Below, in pieces: positions 23,013 through 35,314 of a DNA stretch of 64,000 bases (its first letter is position 1; each line of letters begins with the position of its first letter). This stretch comes from Xenopus tropicalis. Its lineage: Eukaryota; Chordata; Amphibia; Anura; Pipidae. Both the position numbers and the translations under genes were made by a program. The notes beneath the pieces are model-generated. The model saw only the letters and a list, made by a program, of their open reading frames with translations, was not told the origin of the DNA and did not search any database. Location: the NCBI RefSeq assembly GCF_000004195.4, contig NC_030677.2:104072329-104136328 (forward strand), given 5' to 3'.

Positions 23013-24560
23013 TGTAACTGTTAGTGGTAATTGTGCATCAATTTTTTGCATTATTTCAGCATTAAATATCTATTTGTAAAACCTCATTATCACTTGCAAA
23101 GTGACAGGCTAGCTTTCTTTGGTTACTGCAGTCAATGAAACTCAGAAGACTCCTTTCTACCTCCTTTACTCCTACATCATCTCCTTCCCCTACAATTATT
23201 CTTTTGCATGGGATTCAGTTTCATACAGTTTATTACATTGATTTATATAATCACCAATTAATGTACTAAAGTTGATTAACTTCTATGAGTATAATGTAAC
23301 CACTCACACTTCATTTCAAATTGCATTAGTATCCATATAAATAGAAATCAGGCTTTGTGTGTCCAGCAAAACAATCAAGCAGGCCTATGCTACTCTAAAA
23401 GAGTGCATTTCAGTTTTGTTAAGGTCATGAAGTTATTATTTAGCAAAACACTATAAAAACATTATTACTTTATACACAGAAGTGGTGTACTCCTTGCTTC
23501 CTATACATGGAAGTAGCTGCTGCAACTTCAGCTTACAAGCTTAAATATGCATTCCAATAGATGTGAATTTGGTTGAGTCAATGTAATAATTTACTTTATA
23601 CCTGATACCTGTTACTGTAATTGTCATTTTACAAATGTCTGTGAGTTGATTAGGATAAGCATATGAGACCATGCTAAAAAAGGTTTAAGAACAGTTTATC
23701 TGTGTATAGATGGGTCACAATATATAGTTACAGAGAATAGGACTCTTGTCAGTTTCCTAGACAAGCAGGGCCAGGATTCTAAAGGAAACACTACTTGCAT
23801 CTTGTAACTGCTCTAATTCTTCACTGAAGCCTCATACTGCAAATTCTATAATAATTACAATATGTCGTGTCTGGCTATAAATATCCAAAATTCCTAAATA
23901 TATTCTAGCTCCTCCTGTAACTAGAAGTGCCCATGTGACAATTTCCAGGGAAAAGCCAGCCTGTGGTGACTTTTGGTAACATTAACCATTATGTTTTACC
24001 TCCAATTACATACAGTACACACTTCAATACTTTTACTGTCATGACTTTTACTATGAGTAACAATATTTTTTTGTACAGTGAACTGTTTGAGGAGAGTACG
24101 TAATAGAGGCCCACCTTTAGATTAACTGTTATGTTATAGATTGTTTTTGAATTATTAGCATTTATACCCTTTCTTTTTCCAGCCTAAAACTGAACCTGGT
24201 ACCAGGTTGTCTGACCCAAGAAACTGAAAAACCACAGTGATGGGGGCATTTAAAAACACTTAATTTTTTTTTCATGATTTGTATTTTTTGGTGCCAAAAT
24301 AACCACAACAAATCCAAAAAGAAAAATACACCATCTGAAACCTGTTGAGATCATAAGGAACTCAATGGCAGATGTCCCTTTTACAACTGGAAGATTTTTC
24401 TTTGGTTTATGGTTTTAGAGGGTTTTTTTTTACACTGTCATTTGTGCAACAATATTAAAAAGTTGCAGTTCTCCGCATCTTTTTTCATTCGTGCTTTTTC
24501 AGGTTCGGATCTTTTGATAAATGGCTGACATTTGTGAAAATGAGTTTAGTCGTGGTTTAA
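23013..24560. other. Intronic DNA, nothing recognised
   Basis: AT-rich unique sequence without supportable features. Confidence 0.35.
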
Positions 24561-24825
24561 GGGCTCTGGTACACGGGGAGATTAGTCGCCCGCGACAAAT
24601 CTCCCTTGTTGCGTGTGACTAATCTCCCCAATATGACATCCCACCGGCAAAAATGTAAATCGCGGTGGGATGGCATACGCGGTGACGCGATCCGCAAATC
24701 GCACCGCGTATGCCATCCCACTGCCGATTTACATTTCCCGGTGGGATGTCATAACGGGGAGTTCAGTCACCCGCAACAAGGGAGATTTGTTGCGGGCGAC
24801 TAAACTCCCTTGTGTGCCAGAGCCC
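24561..24825. mobile_element. Harbinger-like MITE (GGGCTCTGGCACACGG family), 265 bp
   Basis: GGGCTCTGGTACACGGGGAG and its inverse at the right end are flanked by TAA (24558-24560, 24826-24828). Two internal stem-loops (attagtcgcccgcgac type and catcccaccggc type) follow each other. Relatives are at 27731 and 56030. Confidence 0.85.
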
Positions 24826-25090
24826 TAAACCATGAAATCGGGAATGCTGAAAAATGGGCCTCCCTGTGTCACCTTTGATTTTGTTGTTCTTTTTGCTATA
24901 TCTCTTTTTAGTCCTTCTCCTTTTGATATTCCAATTAGACTTCCTTACTGCTGCCTGATTTTGTTAGGGTAATTAATCCTTTAAACCAAACAGTATTTAA
25001 AATTATAAGCCTGAGGCTTTCAGACAATAAATATAAATGATTAAAAAACTTGTAAGATTATCTTTCAATACTACTTAGAATACTCTAGAT

Positions 25091-25398
25091 CAGTGATCTC
25101 CAACCAGTAGCTTATGGGTAACATGTTGCCCACCAACTCCTTAGATGTTGCTCTCAGTGCCCCCAAACCAGGTAGTTATTTTTGAATTCCTGAGTTGGTG
25201 GCAAGTTTTGGTTGAATAAAAACAAAATTTACTACCAAATAAAGCCTCCTGTAAGCTGATAGTGTGCATAGAGGCTTCCTAATAGCCAATCTTAGCCCTT
25301 ATTTGGCACCTCCATGAACTTTTATGATGCTTGTGTTGCTCTCCAAGTCTTTTTACATTTGACTGTGGCTTACGAGTAAGAAAGTTTGGTGACCCTTG
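25091..25398. mobile_element. hAT MITE, 308 bp (CAGTGATCTCCAACC family)
   Basis: CAGTGATCTCCAACC and (reverse) CAAGGGTCACCAAAC are flanked by a perfect 8-bp duplication ctctagat (25083-25090, 25399-25406). Inverted relatives are at 32649-32925 and 44425-44554. Confidence 0.92.
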
Positions 25399-25406
25399 CT
25401 CTAGAT

Positions 25407-25915
25407 CATAATAAATGCTCATTTTAAGGTTAACTACCCATTTAACACCACAGAGAATTTACATGTCTTACAGGAGACAAAAAATGTTTGATGTGATAGG
25501 GAAAAAGTGGTAACAAGGACTGGACTGGTGGTTGGGAAGAAGACAAGAGGCAACAGAGAGGTTGAGGAAAGGATTGCAAAGGTTGGAAAGTTCCAGAAGA
25601 ATATATAAAAAGAGAATTAAATTACAAACCCCCAAAAAATTACCAACATGAATAACACTCCAAATACTTTGCTCAAAGGGTTCATTGTGACACAGGCCTT
25701 GAAAATGAAAGTATCCAGGAAATTTCCTGTTACTAACAATATCATTACATATAATTCCTAATAAACGTTTGGTCATGACTAAGAGGGCAAGCCCAAGTGT
25801 GCGTGTTCAGCATCATGCCTAGCCTATCGTGCACCTAGCTTGTTTACAGAAATAGCAGACACTTGCCTGGAGCAACCCAGGCCTCTGCTTATAGCAATAC
25901 CATGCCCTATACTAA
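25407..25915. other. Intronic DNA, nothing recognised
   Basis: A 102-codon minus frame (25468-25776) has no splice sites or family resemblance. Confidence 0.35.
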
Positions 25916-26374
25916 GGGGCTGATTTACTTACCCACGAACGGGTCGAATGGAGTCCGATTGCGTTTTTTTCGTAATGATCGGTACTTTGCGATTTTTTCG
26001 TATGTTTTGCGATTTTTTCGGATTCTTTACGAATTTTTCGGATCCAATACGATTTTTGCGTAAAAACGCGAGTTTTCCTATCCATTACGAAAGTTGCGTA
26101 AAAAGTTGCGCATTTTGCGTAGCGTTAAAACTTACGCGAAAAATGCGCAACTTTTCGCGTAAGTTTTAACGCTACGCAAAATGCGCAACTTTTTACGCAA
26201 CTTTCGTAATGGATACGAAAAACTCGCGTTTTTACGCAAAAATCGTATTGGTAACGAAAAATTCGTACAGAATCCGAAAAAATCGCAAAACAAACGAAAA
26301 AGTCGCAAAATGTTCGTTTTCAAGTCGGAACTTTTCCAATTCGGGTCGGATTCGTGGGTTAGTAAATCAGCCCC
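25916..26374. mobile_element. Palindromic MITE, 459 bp, CpG-rich
   Basis: GGGGCTGATTTACTTACCC and its inverse at the right are flanked by TAA (25913-25915, 26375-26377). Around the centre (about 26070-26220) arms of roughly 65-70 bp are exact inverses, separated only by atgcgcaac. The outer arms are also complementary. The open frames on both strands are products of the palindrome. Confidence 0.9.
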
Positions 26375-26422
26375 TAAGTGTGCACATTCAGGGTGAAAGC
26401 TGTTAACAGTAACTAAACACAA

Positions 26423-27396
26423 GAAATGGCTACTTTTGTTATGGCTTTTTTTCCTGAAGAAGTCCAGCTACATAATTTTTTCACTTCTGGTTCTGGGAAC
26501 ATAAAGAATAAAGCTCTTCACAGGTCATTTCCCTTTTAAACTTGCTCAGAAAATCTAAGTTCTGTATTTACAAATTCCTTTAATCATTGCTGAGATCCAG
26601 ACTAGACATTGCTTTATAACATTCTTTACTTCTGGTATTTTCATGTTCCAGGGAGACAAAAGACAAGATTTTCTTGCAGGAAAATTTGGAGTCACAAGGA
26701 ATCTCTCTCCTTTTGTGGTCATCCAGTGCAGTGAATATTCAGTACTTTATCACCTCTACTCTTGTCTGCACAAAAAATGTTGATAAAACCATGTGACTTT
26801 TTTACAGTGTCTCCTGGGCCCCATCTTTGTGCAATTGCATTATTTCTAGCTCTTCAACTTTCTTGCTGTCTCTTCTTTTTGATTGCTTAGTTTGTCTTTG
26901 AAGAGGTGTTTCTGTCTCCATGGTATTCTTTCTGAAACCAGCATTGAAGGCATTGGGAATAGAAAATGGCATCAAGTATATCTAATAAGATGAGGAAGCT
27001 TGGGAACTAAACTTGATGTGGTCTGATTCTTTTTTTATTTGTGGTTAACATTGTATTCAAACACAATAGTTTTCATCACAAACCTGTATAAATATCACAT
27101 CCACTGCTCTGGTTGTGCAAGCCTTCCGTAGGACTGGCAGGTCCCTGTCCCCAGCAAATAATATTGTAACGGAGCCACAGACACACAACGATATATGCAG
27201 TTGGGGAGCTTACCCCATTACTTCATCATCCCACAACTCATGGTCCTGCCCCTTCCTATTTTGAACTGGATGAAATGTTTTATTGTAAAAGGGATGCTGT
27301 GAAATTGTTAGTCACAGGTTGGATTCAGTCTGTGGAATCAGGCATGTCTACCACCTCCCAATATAATACATTTATATTTGTAAATTCCGATTGTGT
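26423..27396. other. Intronic DNA, nothing recognised
   Basis: No supportable exon or repeat terminus. Confidence 0.35.
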
Positions 27397-27400
27397 TTAA

Positions 27401-27730
27401 AGGACAATGAAAGGTTAATATAAATTAAAAGTAAGTCTAAAGGCATTCTTTTTAAGTACTTACTGCATATCTAAATTCCCAGATCCCTGCTTGCTTCTCT
27501 GAGATATGGTGCTGGCAGCCTACAGCAGTGTGAAGACTACAGTGACATCACTGAAATCTCTCTGTCCTTCCTATTCTCTGAGCATGTGTGTAACTTGATT
27601 CTGTCTCCTGTTCTGAGCTACACATACCCACCAGCCAATCAGAAGCGGATCTGCCAGAGGGGGGGGGGAGGGAATGAAACACATGTGCATTATGAAGCAA
27701 GGAGGGAAAGGAAGGGAGAATACCTTTTTA
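27401..27730. repeat. T2/Kolobok-like MITE family A, left part
   Basis: TTAA (27397-27400) then AGGACAATGAAAGG starts the element. 27557-27730 repeats the sequence at about 40-220. It is cut where the Harbinger-like MITE at 27731 begins, and its right part is absent on the other side. Confidence 0.72.
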
Positions 27731-28022
27731 GGGCTCTGGCACACGGGGAGATTAGTCGCCCGCGACAAATCTCCCTGTTCGCGGGCGACTAATCTCCCCG
27801 AGTTGCCATCAGTTGCCATCCCACCGGCGAAAATGTAAGTCGCCGGTGGGATGGCACACGCGGCGGCGTGATTTCGGCAAATCGCCGAAAATGCCTCGCG
27901 AGCCAACTTTGCCGATTTGCCGAAATCGCCTGCGCATCGTGTGCCATCCCACTGGCGACTTACATGTTCGCCGGTGGGATGGTAGTTCGGGGAGATTAGT
28001 CGCCCGTGACAAGGGAGATTTG
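27731..28022. mobile_element. Harbinger-like MITE (GGGCTCTGGCACACGG), right end lost
   Basis: The left terminus is intact after TTA. The right side stops within the terminal hairpin (cgtgacaagggagatttg) without the final inverted repeat. The interior stem-loops match 24561-24825. Confidence 0.78.
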
Positions 28023-28195
28023 CCAGTCTCCAACTGAATCCACTGCCTGGCTACTAGAGTAAACTGGACCCTAACAACAAAATAGCTTCCGAAATTGGAA
28101 ACTGGAGAGTTGGTGAACAAAAAGCTACATAATTAAAAACAATAAATAAGGAATAAAAACCAAATGCAAATATTCTCCGAATGTCACCTTAAAAT
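28023..28195 (-). repeat. T2-like repeat fragment (GGGGTTGTTCACC family), inverted
   Basis: Its reverse complement aligns with 43270-43440 (blocks ccactgcctgg, caactggagag). Both ends are truncated. Confidence 0.55.
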
Positions 28196-28199
28196 GAAA

Positions 28200-29379
28200 A
28201 ATAGTTGTTTTGTGGCACCTACAGCAAATATCTATACATTTTTCTTTTGTTCACAGTAGACAAGGAAGCAAAGCTAATCATCAAGGTGATTTTATGTAAA
28301 AGATCATATTTCTGCACGTACAATATACAGTTTACGTGTCATGGTTCCTTTATACTGCGAGTGGATCCAGTTTGCCAAATAAGAACTTCTCATTTGTGCT
28401 TCTCACTTCCTGTGCAACAGAACAACTTCCTTATTTGTACTTTCTAATAGTAAACAACTGTATTTTGTGTAACGCTTTCATATATCGTTATATTGCACTT
28501 TGGGAATTGTATGCTGTCATGCTGGGAACATAGGCTTAAACTTGTAAGAGACAGAAGGCAATTTCTGTTTAAGTCAGCAGTGAAAAGGAAAGTTACTCCC
28601 ACACATTCATTTTAAAGCATGCCATTGTATTTTTATAATCACACATATATCACATAGCAGTAGGTATTTTATCTACCCTTTAATACAAATTTACTAATTT
28701 ATATTATTAGTTTCTACAGGTACATTTCTCTTCACTAACTTATAACTATTCTTTCTTCCATGTCCTTAACCACCCTTTTCCCCAAATCCTAATGGAATCC
28801 TGAGGGATTGGGGGAAAATAAATAAGCAGTGTAACTTATACCTTTTTTTCTTCTTTTGCTTGGATAATGGATATGTATTCATAGCTATGAATCAAAGTCC
28901 CTGGTTGGGTGGTGATATAGAAAATAAAAGATCGGTTGCTGAGGTCATCTACTTTCAGTAGGTACAAAAACGTAGAAACTGAGAAGGATTCCGAGTACTC
29001 CTCCCCTATCTGTGTGTGAAAGGGAGTCAATTCTAATCCATTACCTTGTGTATAAATAATGTACCTATAGAACTGCCAAAGCCCTTATTTTGTTCACATA
29101 GAAAAAATTCAAAAGCAATAAAAAGCACAATTGAGGTCTCCTTCCAGTGCTCCCTTGGTGCTACTAAAAGCACAGGGCAAGTTTCCAGTTAGGTCAGTGC
29201 TTGAAGGATAATTTAAGAAGTGCAATGTGCTCCATCTGCAGTATCAAGAGGGTGTTAAGTGCGGGGCATTGTACAAGAGATGCCAACCTGGATCCAGTTT
29301 AAGGTTGTTATACCCTGGCCTTCTCCCTGCCCTCCTGCCGTGCTCCCTGGTCTACTGCTCCAAACAATATCAGCCACAC
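28200..29379. other. Intronic DNA, nothing recognised
   Basis: Unique-looking sequence without supportable exon or repeat. Confidence 0.35.
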
Positions 29380-29565
29380 CAGGCCAAGCTGGCCAGGCAC
29401 CTTAGGCAACCCAGCTGGCCACCTAACCCTCCACCCCTGGGCATGTGCATGTTGACTGGGGTGGGGATTACCAACAAGGTGATGGAATAAGGGCCAGACT
29501 AAGGGTAGGTGACAGAAGAGGTAAGTGTCATTGCACCCTCTGTCTGCCCTTAGTTTTGGCCTTTG
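29380..29565. repeat. Decayed hAT MITE, same family as the next copy
   Basis: The start caggccaagctggcc and end ttagttttggcctttg align with the intact copy at 29691-29914. The 8-bp duplication is gone, which marks it as older. Confidence 0.6.
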
Positions 29566-29690
29566 ATATCAGAGGACAAGAGGTGACAAATCTATGCAGT
29601 TTGAAGGGGTGTGTATGTTAGGTTTCAGGTGCAAATTATGGACAGTGGGAGAAGGACCTGTATCTGGGGGAGAGGGGCTGAAGTCAGGGA

Positions 29691-29914
29691 CAGGGGCGGG
29701 CCAAGCCGACCGGGCGCCCTAGGCAACCCGGCCAGCCACCTCCCCCCTGATGGTGCGATCCGATCGGTCATTGGCTCCACTGCTAATGACAAGCGGAGGG
29801 GGCAATGACAAAGTAGCAGGACTAGGGGTAGGCAGGAGAGGCTCTTCCTTGGTGCCCCCCAATCATTGCGCCCTAGGCAGCTGCCTCTTCTGCCTACCCC
29901 TAGTTCCGGCCCTG
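29691..29914. mobile_element. hAT MITE, 224 bp
   Basis: Ends CAGGGGCGGGCC and (reverse) CAGGGCCGGAACTAGGGG, with a perfect 8-bp duplication gtcaggga (29683-29690, 29915-29922). Confidence 0.9.
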
Positions 29915-29922
29915 GTCAGGGA

Positions 29923-32640
29923 GTCTCCCAACAAATACAGGGGAGTTAACATGTCTGGGGTAAAAAATAGTTTGTGAGCCCTCAAAATGAACAAAATGTA
30001 CCATTAATTAGTTGGTGTAATTAACCAGCATTTTACAGCAAGTACCTTTGTGAATATGCATGCAACTGCATGTTTTTTTGCAGTTTGCACTTGCATATCT
30101 ATATGAGTCCTATGGTCACATCCCCATTGCCAGTAATCTTAGTTTTTCAGTAGTGTTGGCCATTGAGGTATTTTCTTCTTTCTCTTTTGTGTTTAAAAAA
30201 AGATTGAGGTATTAATCCAATGTACCCAAGTAAAGAGCAGGTTGCTTTAGCAGTTCTGGAGATTTTAAAATTAAAATGAGGTGACACAAAGGTGTCTTAA
30301 AGGTGTCTCAATCTAAGGTCTAATGTTGTTGCACTGTAGTCTCTATTCATGCCACTGGGTGTCACCATACGCCACTGTGCTTTGTATAGGAAATAACATG
30401 CAATTTACCAAAGTTAAAACACACGCACTGGATTGGTAACACTTCATCAATGCTCCATCCTACAGATTATGATCTTGCAAAAATAATGTTCTGCATCATT
30501 TTTATCATATATTGGAGTAAATCTGTTTACATGTTTTTGCTTGGTAAAGATATATAGTATTCTTTGTTTCTGCTACCAGGCCAGCAGTTTATTTTTCACT
30601 CACCTGAATAACATACAGTATGGCAACCCTCCCCCCACTTATTAATTCAGATAAAAAATGTTTCAAAGCAAAATAATACACTGACCTGTGTTTTGATATC
30701 CCATAAGTACAAAGTAATATCTGGTTATAATTGTTATAGTTTCCCTTTAATACACCTCTCTAGAATTGATTAAAGATTACAACTGTTGTGTGGATGTTGT
30801 ATGTCTCCAAGAAACACATATGCACAGTATAAGTGTGCATAGGCTACATATACCCCCATTCTAACTATATGCCAATAAATGCAAGCGATAAGGTCTCCAC
30901 CCTTTCTGATACAGTATGATCATTTTATCTCTGCCAGTTACACATTAATGATTACCTGGTTTGTTCTGAAGCTCACACTAAAAGCAACTGCTGCCTATAT
31001 TAGGTATTAAGTAAAGGCTAACGCTAGAAACACTAGCAGATTTCATATGGTATGTAAGGTAGAATAGACAACTGACTAATACTAGCTCAAGATTACATAA
31101 TTGAGATATTCTTTTTCATCTTCTACCTCTATGTTCCTTCTCAGTGGGAATAAACCAGCGTGAAGTGTGTAGATTGCAGTCAAACTGACTTCACTCATTA
31201 ATGTAGAAACAGTAAAATATCATACAGTATCCTTCGGTGAGTGTTTGCATTTTGTCTTTTTAAATGCAATCTTCATGCAGACAATACATTAAATACGTTA
31301 AAAGGCTATATGGAAATTCCCTATTACTGTTATCCTGCAGAGACTGGTTCCCTTATTTCCATGTTAGCTGGGAGCCATATGGTGTTTCCCTGGAAACGCC
31401 ATGGATTCCTTCCCATCCTCATTACAGCTGCAGCTACTGCACTGTGGGATCGAGGGACATCCCCTCCTCCCGTGGATGACATTTCCTCTCTTAATATTTT
31501 CTCTCTGCTGGCATACTGCCATTTGCCACAGGATTAGAGTGTGTGCTAAGCAGCCTGGGGGTCAGTGGGAAATACACAGGAAGATAGTCTACAGATGGAG
31601 ACCACCCAGCATTTTTCTATATACTGAATGATTACATTCTATTAGAATTAGACATACATTTATCTTTAGGTTTGTTTGTCAGATGTGTGCGTCAATTTGC
31701 AACCCTTTCTTCAGGTTAAACTGTACATTAACCCTGTCACGAAGGGGGAACCAGCCAATGTACAACAGGGTTTTAGAAACTTGTGGTATACAGAGCTCTG
31801 GTGCTGCACAGTGCATTTGGTGAACCTCTAGGGGGTGATGGAGGATAAAACTGAAAATAATCATTCCATCATGTAGTGTACCAATGTATTTGAATTACAG
31901 TCCTCCTAGTATTGGGCTTTCCCTGTTATAGTCTTACAAAAGGGCTTGTTGTAGTGATTTAAACTGCAGGCACTGCAAGAAGGCTAGGAACAATCTAGGA
32001 CAAAGAAAATTATGTAATGCAGAGACGTTGTGCCTTTGACCCATCAACTGTTAAAGCTGCAATTACCAGCATCAAACCGACAGCCTTTTGGAAACTTACA
32101 GGTTTTAAGGGGTTATGCAATAAAAGAAACTAAGTTTGCCCAGGAACAGTAACCCATAGAAACCAAACAACAGGACCCTTAAACTGCCCCTGACTAATTA
32201 TTGAAATAGGGGATGTATATCCCCATATACATTATTAAAAACATAAAATGGTTTATTTGTAAATGTCACTGCTATTGAAATCAGTATTTGTTTATCCCTC
32301 TGGGTCTGACACTTGCTACAATGATAGCAGAAGTCAAGTCTCCTACAGGTCTTTTTTTCAGCTGCTTCTGCTACATTGTTTCAGGTATCAGAGCCAGTAA
32401 TACACTATGTAACCAGTTTAACATCAAGATGTACATTGTACACAAATTACCACTAAAATAAGTTGTAAAGTGTGAGAATTAAATTTTCATTAATTAAGCC
32501 AAAACTGCAAGTCTAATGGGCATTCTCTCCAAATAGAGATGATAAAATATATACATTACAGCCCCTCACAAGTTATGTGCAATAATGATAAATAATCATC
32601 TGTATTTACTGCAATAAATCATCCGTTGCTTTCGCTATTG
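29923..32640. other. Intronic DNA, mostly unassigned
   Basis: 32108-32175 is a half-copy of the palindromic family at 2934-3083. The 31310-31580 stretch is slightly GC-richer with a short plus ORF but no consistent splice pair. It could be a conserved non-coding element, which cannot be judged without another genome. Confidence 0.35.
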
Positions 32641-32648
32641 CTCTAGTC

Positions 32649-32925
32649 CAGGGATCCCCAACCTTTTATACCCGTGATCCACATTCAAATGGAAAAAGTG
32701 TTGGGGAGCAACACAAGCATGGAAAAAATTCCTGGGGGTGCAAATAAGAGCTATAATTGGCTATTTGGTAGCCCCTATGTGGACTGGCAGCCTATAGAAG
32801 GCTCTGTTTGGCTTTACACTGGGTTTTATGCAATCAACACTTTCCTCCAAGCCAGAAATTCTAAAATAAGCACCTGCTTTTAGGCTACCGAGAGCAACAT
32901 CCAAAGGGTTGGTGAGCAACATGTT
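32649..32925 (-). repeat. hAT MITE copy (CAGTGATCTCCAACC family), one end lost
   Basis: cagggatccccaacc opens the element. The interior is the inverse of 25091-25398. The far terminus is replaced by unrelated sequence. Confidence 0.7.
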
Positions 32926-33433
32926 GATATGTCAAAGTTTGGAGAAGGACAAACCCCTCTTAAGATCACTACATTTGAAGCAAGGCAACTTATTGGGTTA
33001 AGCTTATAGATTTATGTAACATTCCATTCTGATCCATGTGTCTGGGATTATGCTTCAAGCTTATAAATATTTACTGTTCAATTTTATGAGATTGATACTT
33101 AAAGTATCTGATACCATAGCTAAGCATGTCAGAGCAGTTATCTCTGCAGGCCTTAACGTGATTTTGAGAAGTTATGAAACTGGTAGGAAGGTTTCCAGTA
33201 GCTCAGGCAACTTAGAGGTAATACGGACACATTCCAGGTTTTTACAGGAACGCGCAAGTATAACAGTCTAAGCATTAAGCATATGCAATAAATACAGTAA
33301 CAAACAAATTTGCATCTGAGATGGTATATAAAGCCAGTATATGCCTAATCCACAAAGTGTCAAATGACATAATATATAAAAACTTTCAATAAGAAAAAGG
33401 GCTAGTGGATTTGCTATGTAATAGACTTCTTAC

Positions 33434-33523
33434 CTCCACGGGTGTAATGTTTGCAGGGGGCTGTTTGGGCTGCAAGGACTACAAGGGCTGAGCAGAGTCG
33501 GGCTTTGGTTGTTCGGAGATAAA
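33434..33523 (-). CDS. Candidate 90-nt cassette exon, Ser/Pro-rich, phase-compatible with the mast exons
   Basis: On the minus strand a pyrimidine-rich acceptor (ctcttcctttgcag) and a strong donor (GAG then gtaagaag) enclose 90 bases. Taking the two bases left by the 32-nt exon gives ILSPNNQSPTLLSPCSPCSP, continuing NSPLQTLHPW and leaving AG. No stop occurs in that frame. The exon is a multiple of three and phase 2/2, so it could be skipped or included. The NxQSPxLxxPxSP pattern resembles the Ser/Pro-rich segment after the CRTSNRKS motif in MAST proteins, but CRTSNRKS itself is not encoded here. It may be a lineage-specific or alternatively used exon, or less likely a chance splice-site pair. 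A different frame is also open, while the third has a stop. Confidence 0.5.
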
Positions 33524-33554
33524 CTGCAAAGGAAGAGCGAATTCAGCTAGCAGG

Positions 33555-33602
33555 CCAATTTTGTAACATATTTTATATATATATATATATATACACACAC
33601 CT
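33555..33602. repeat. (TA)n(CA)n microsatellite
   Basis: About ten TA units followed by a short CA run, just upstream (gene direction) of the 90-nt exon acceptor. Confidence 0.85.
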
Positions 33603-33604
33603 GC

Positions 33605-34361
33605 ACACAATACATAATATACAGGAACACTAATATCACCTCATGCACAAGCAAGGCTCCTAAGCAGATGTATATAGTGGAATACTTAAACATAATTCTA
33701 TACAGTAGACTCAACAACAACCAGTCTCAGATCTGTGCATAGGAAACATACAGTTACATGTAGGAATATATCCCTTTACACAAATCAGTCCAGGGGTTCA
33801 TGCACTACACCTCTGTCATGCATTATATTTCTACATTCTGTTTATTGTGATAAGAATCAGTCCAAACACTGAGCAAAAAGTAAATTTAAAGACTTATGGG
33901 TGGGTCCAGTGTAATGAATCATGTAAAGTTTCTAATGGAGAGGCATAGAAACAAAAATGCAAATCGAGAGTCAGTAGGTATAATATCTGATGCTTAAAGA
34001 CACCTAGAATAAGGTTACATGTGCATGAATCAATTTCCATGTGCACATAGGATTAAATGGAAAATGGAAATGTAATTCTGTTATCCTTCAACTACAAGAG
34101 ATTAATGGAACAAGGGATTAATCACAATATATTATCATGCCGGGTGGTATTTATTGGAAAGTATCCCCTCTGGCTGGCATACAGTAGGTTAGTAAAGGGA
34201 CTGTTCTGATAGCATGCTAATGACATCAGAGAAACATAACTTCTTTTTTATGTGCTTCTTGGCATAGGAATAAGGAACACTAAGAAAGGGATTTCTGTCT
34301 CTTGAGATAGCTGTAGTGAATATTTAAACATTTGTGTGTGATTTCACTGCATCATGAAAGA
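33605..34361. other. Intronic DNA, nothing recognised
   Basis: No supportable feature. Confidence 0.35.
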
Positions 34362-34506
34362 TGCTTTAGATTGTAAGCTCTTGTGAGTAGGGCCATCTGA
34401 TCCTATTTCTTTACTCTGTAACTGTTTTTTGTTCAATTATTGTTTGTTAGAAATTAAAGAGCTGGGTAACTTGCTGGCACTATAGAAATAAATTATGATG
34501 ATGATG
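34362..34506 (+). repeat. SINE-like 3' tail with GAT-rich end
   Basis: ttagattgtaagctcttgtg...ggcactatagaaataaatta, followed by (TGA)n, is the 3' module of the repeat at 34853-35148. Confidence 0.65.
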
Positions 34507-34852
34507 CCGTCATAATTTGTTACTATTACTGCTTTGCGGTCATCACTTTAAAAACATGGCTACCACGGCTGCCATAAGCTGCCATAAATTACATGTGCAC
34601 CATTGGCATAAATTGATAATTTCTAGATTATTGGTACATAAAGTTTTCATTATAAAGGTGTATATATATCAAAGTACCATAACATTGTGGCCACTAGCCG
34701 GTACTATATCACGTGAAGGAAAGTGGCCGCTCTGAGACTAGCCATACGGAGATTGAGCCTTTACTTGCTAAGTAGGTATGTAAAATAAAAGAGACATCCT
34801 ATTCAAATATTTTAAAAATCAGGTTCTTCTTTGTGACTTTCAACTAAATCAT

Positions 34853-35148
34853 GGTAGCATGATGGCTCAGAGGGTAGCACTTCTGCTTTGCTGTGTTGGG
34901 GTCCTAAGAGAGGGGTCCTATCTGCAAGGGCTTGTATATTCTAACTGTGTCTATGTGGGTTTCCTAAAGTTAATCTGGTTTCCTCCAACACTCCAAAAAC
35001 ATACAGGAAGATTAAATGGCTGCTGATAAATTGGCCCTACTGTTGTGAATGTAATAGGGACCTAAGATTGTAAGCTTCACTGGAGAAGAGAATTGTTTAT
35101 AATCTTTGTAAAGTGCTGTGGAAATGTAATGGTGTTATACCATGAAAT
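34853..35148 (+). repeat. tRNA-headed SINE-like repeat, nearly complete
   Basis: It opens with gatggctcagagggtagcac, which resembles a pol III A box. It continues with a degraded B-box region, the block tttcctccaacactccaaaa, and the 3' module acctaagattgtaagcttca ending in a taaagtgctgtgg type tail. The inverted relatives at 8577 and 59936 support a dispersed family. Confidence 0.68.
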
Positions 35149-35314
35149 GATAATAAACCTTATTCCAGTGGAAGAATGTTTTGTGGGACTACAGTAAGTG
35201 GATAAGGGAATTTCTCTAACCAGAGACACTGTGCAACATAATATGGTATATTTAATATTCCTGAGCCATGAATGTCCTATAATATATACCCTTTTATAAA
35301 TGTATATACAGAAT

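Noticed and set aside
25468..25776. Minus-strand 102-codon ORF
   Set aside because: Hydrophobic low-information translation of a T/A-rich stretch, with no motif or splice support.
25948..26422. Overlapping ORFs around the palindrome
   Set aside because: They mirror each other on the two strands because the DNA is a palindromic MITE.
34853..34930. Possible tRNA gene (A-box-like gatggctcagagggtagca)
   Set aside because: No cloverleaf can be drawn and the B box is broken. The same head recurs in dispersed copies, so it is a SINE-type repeat.
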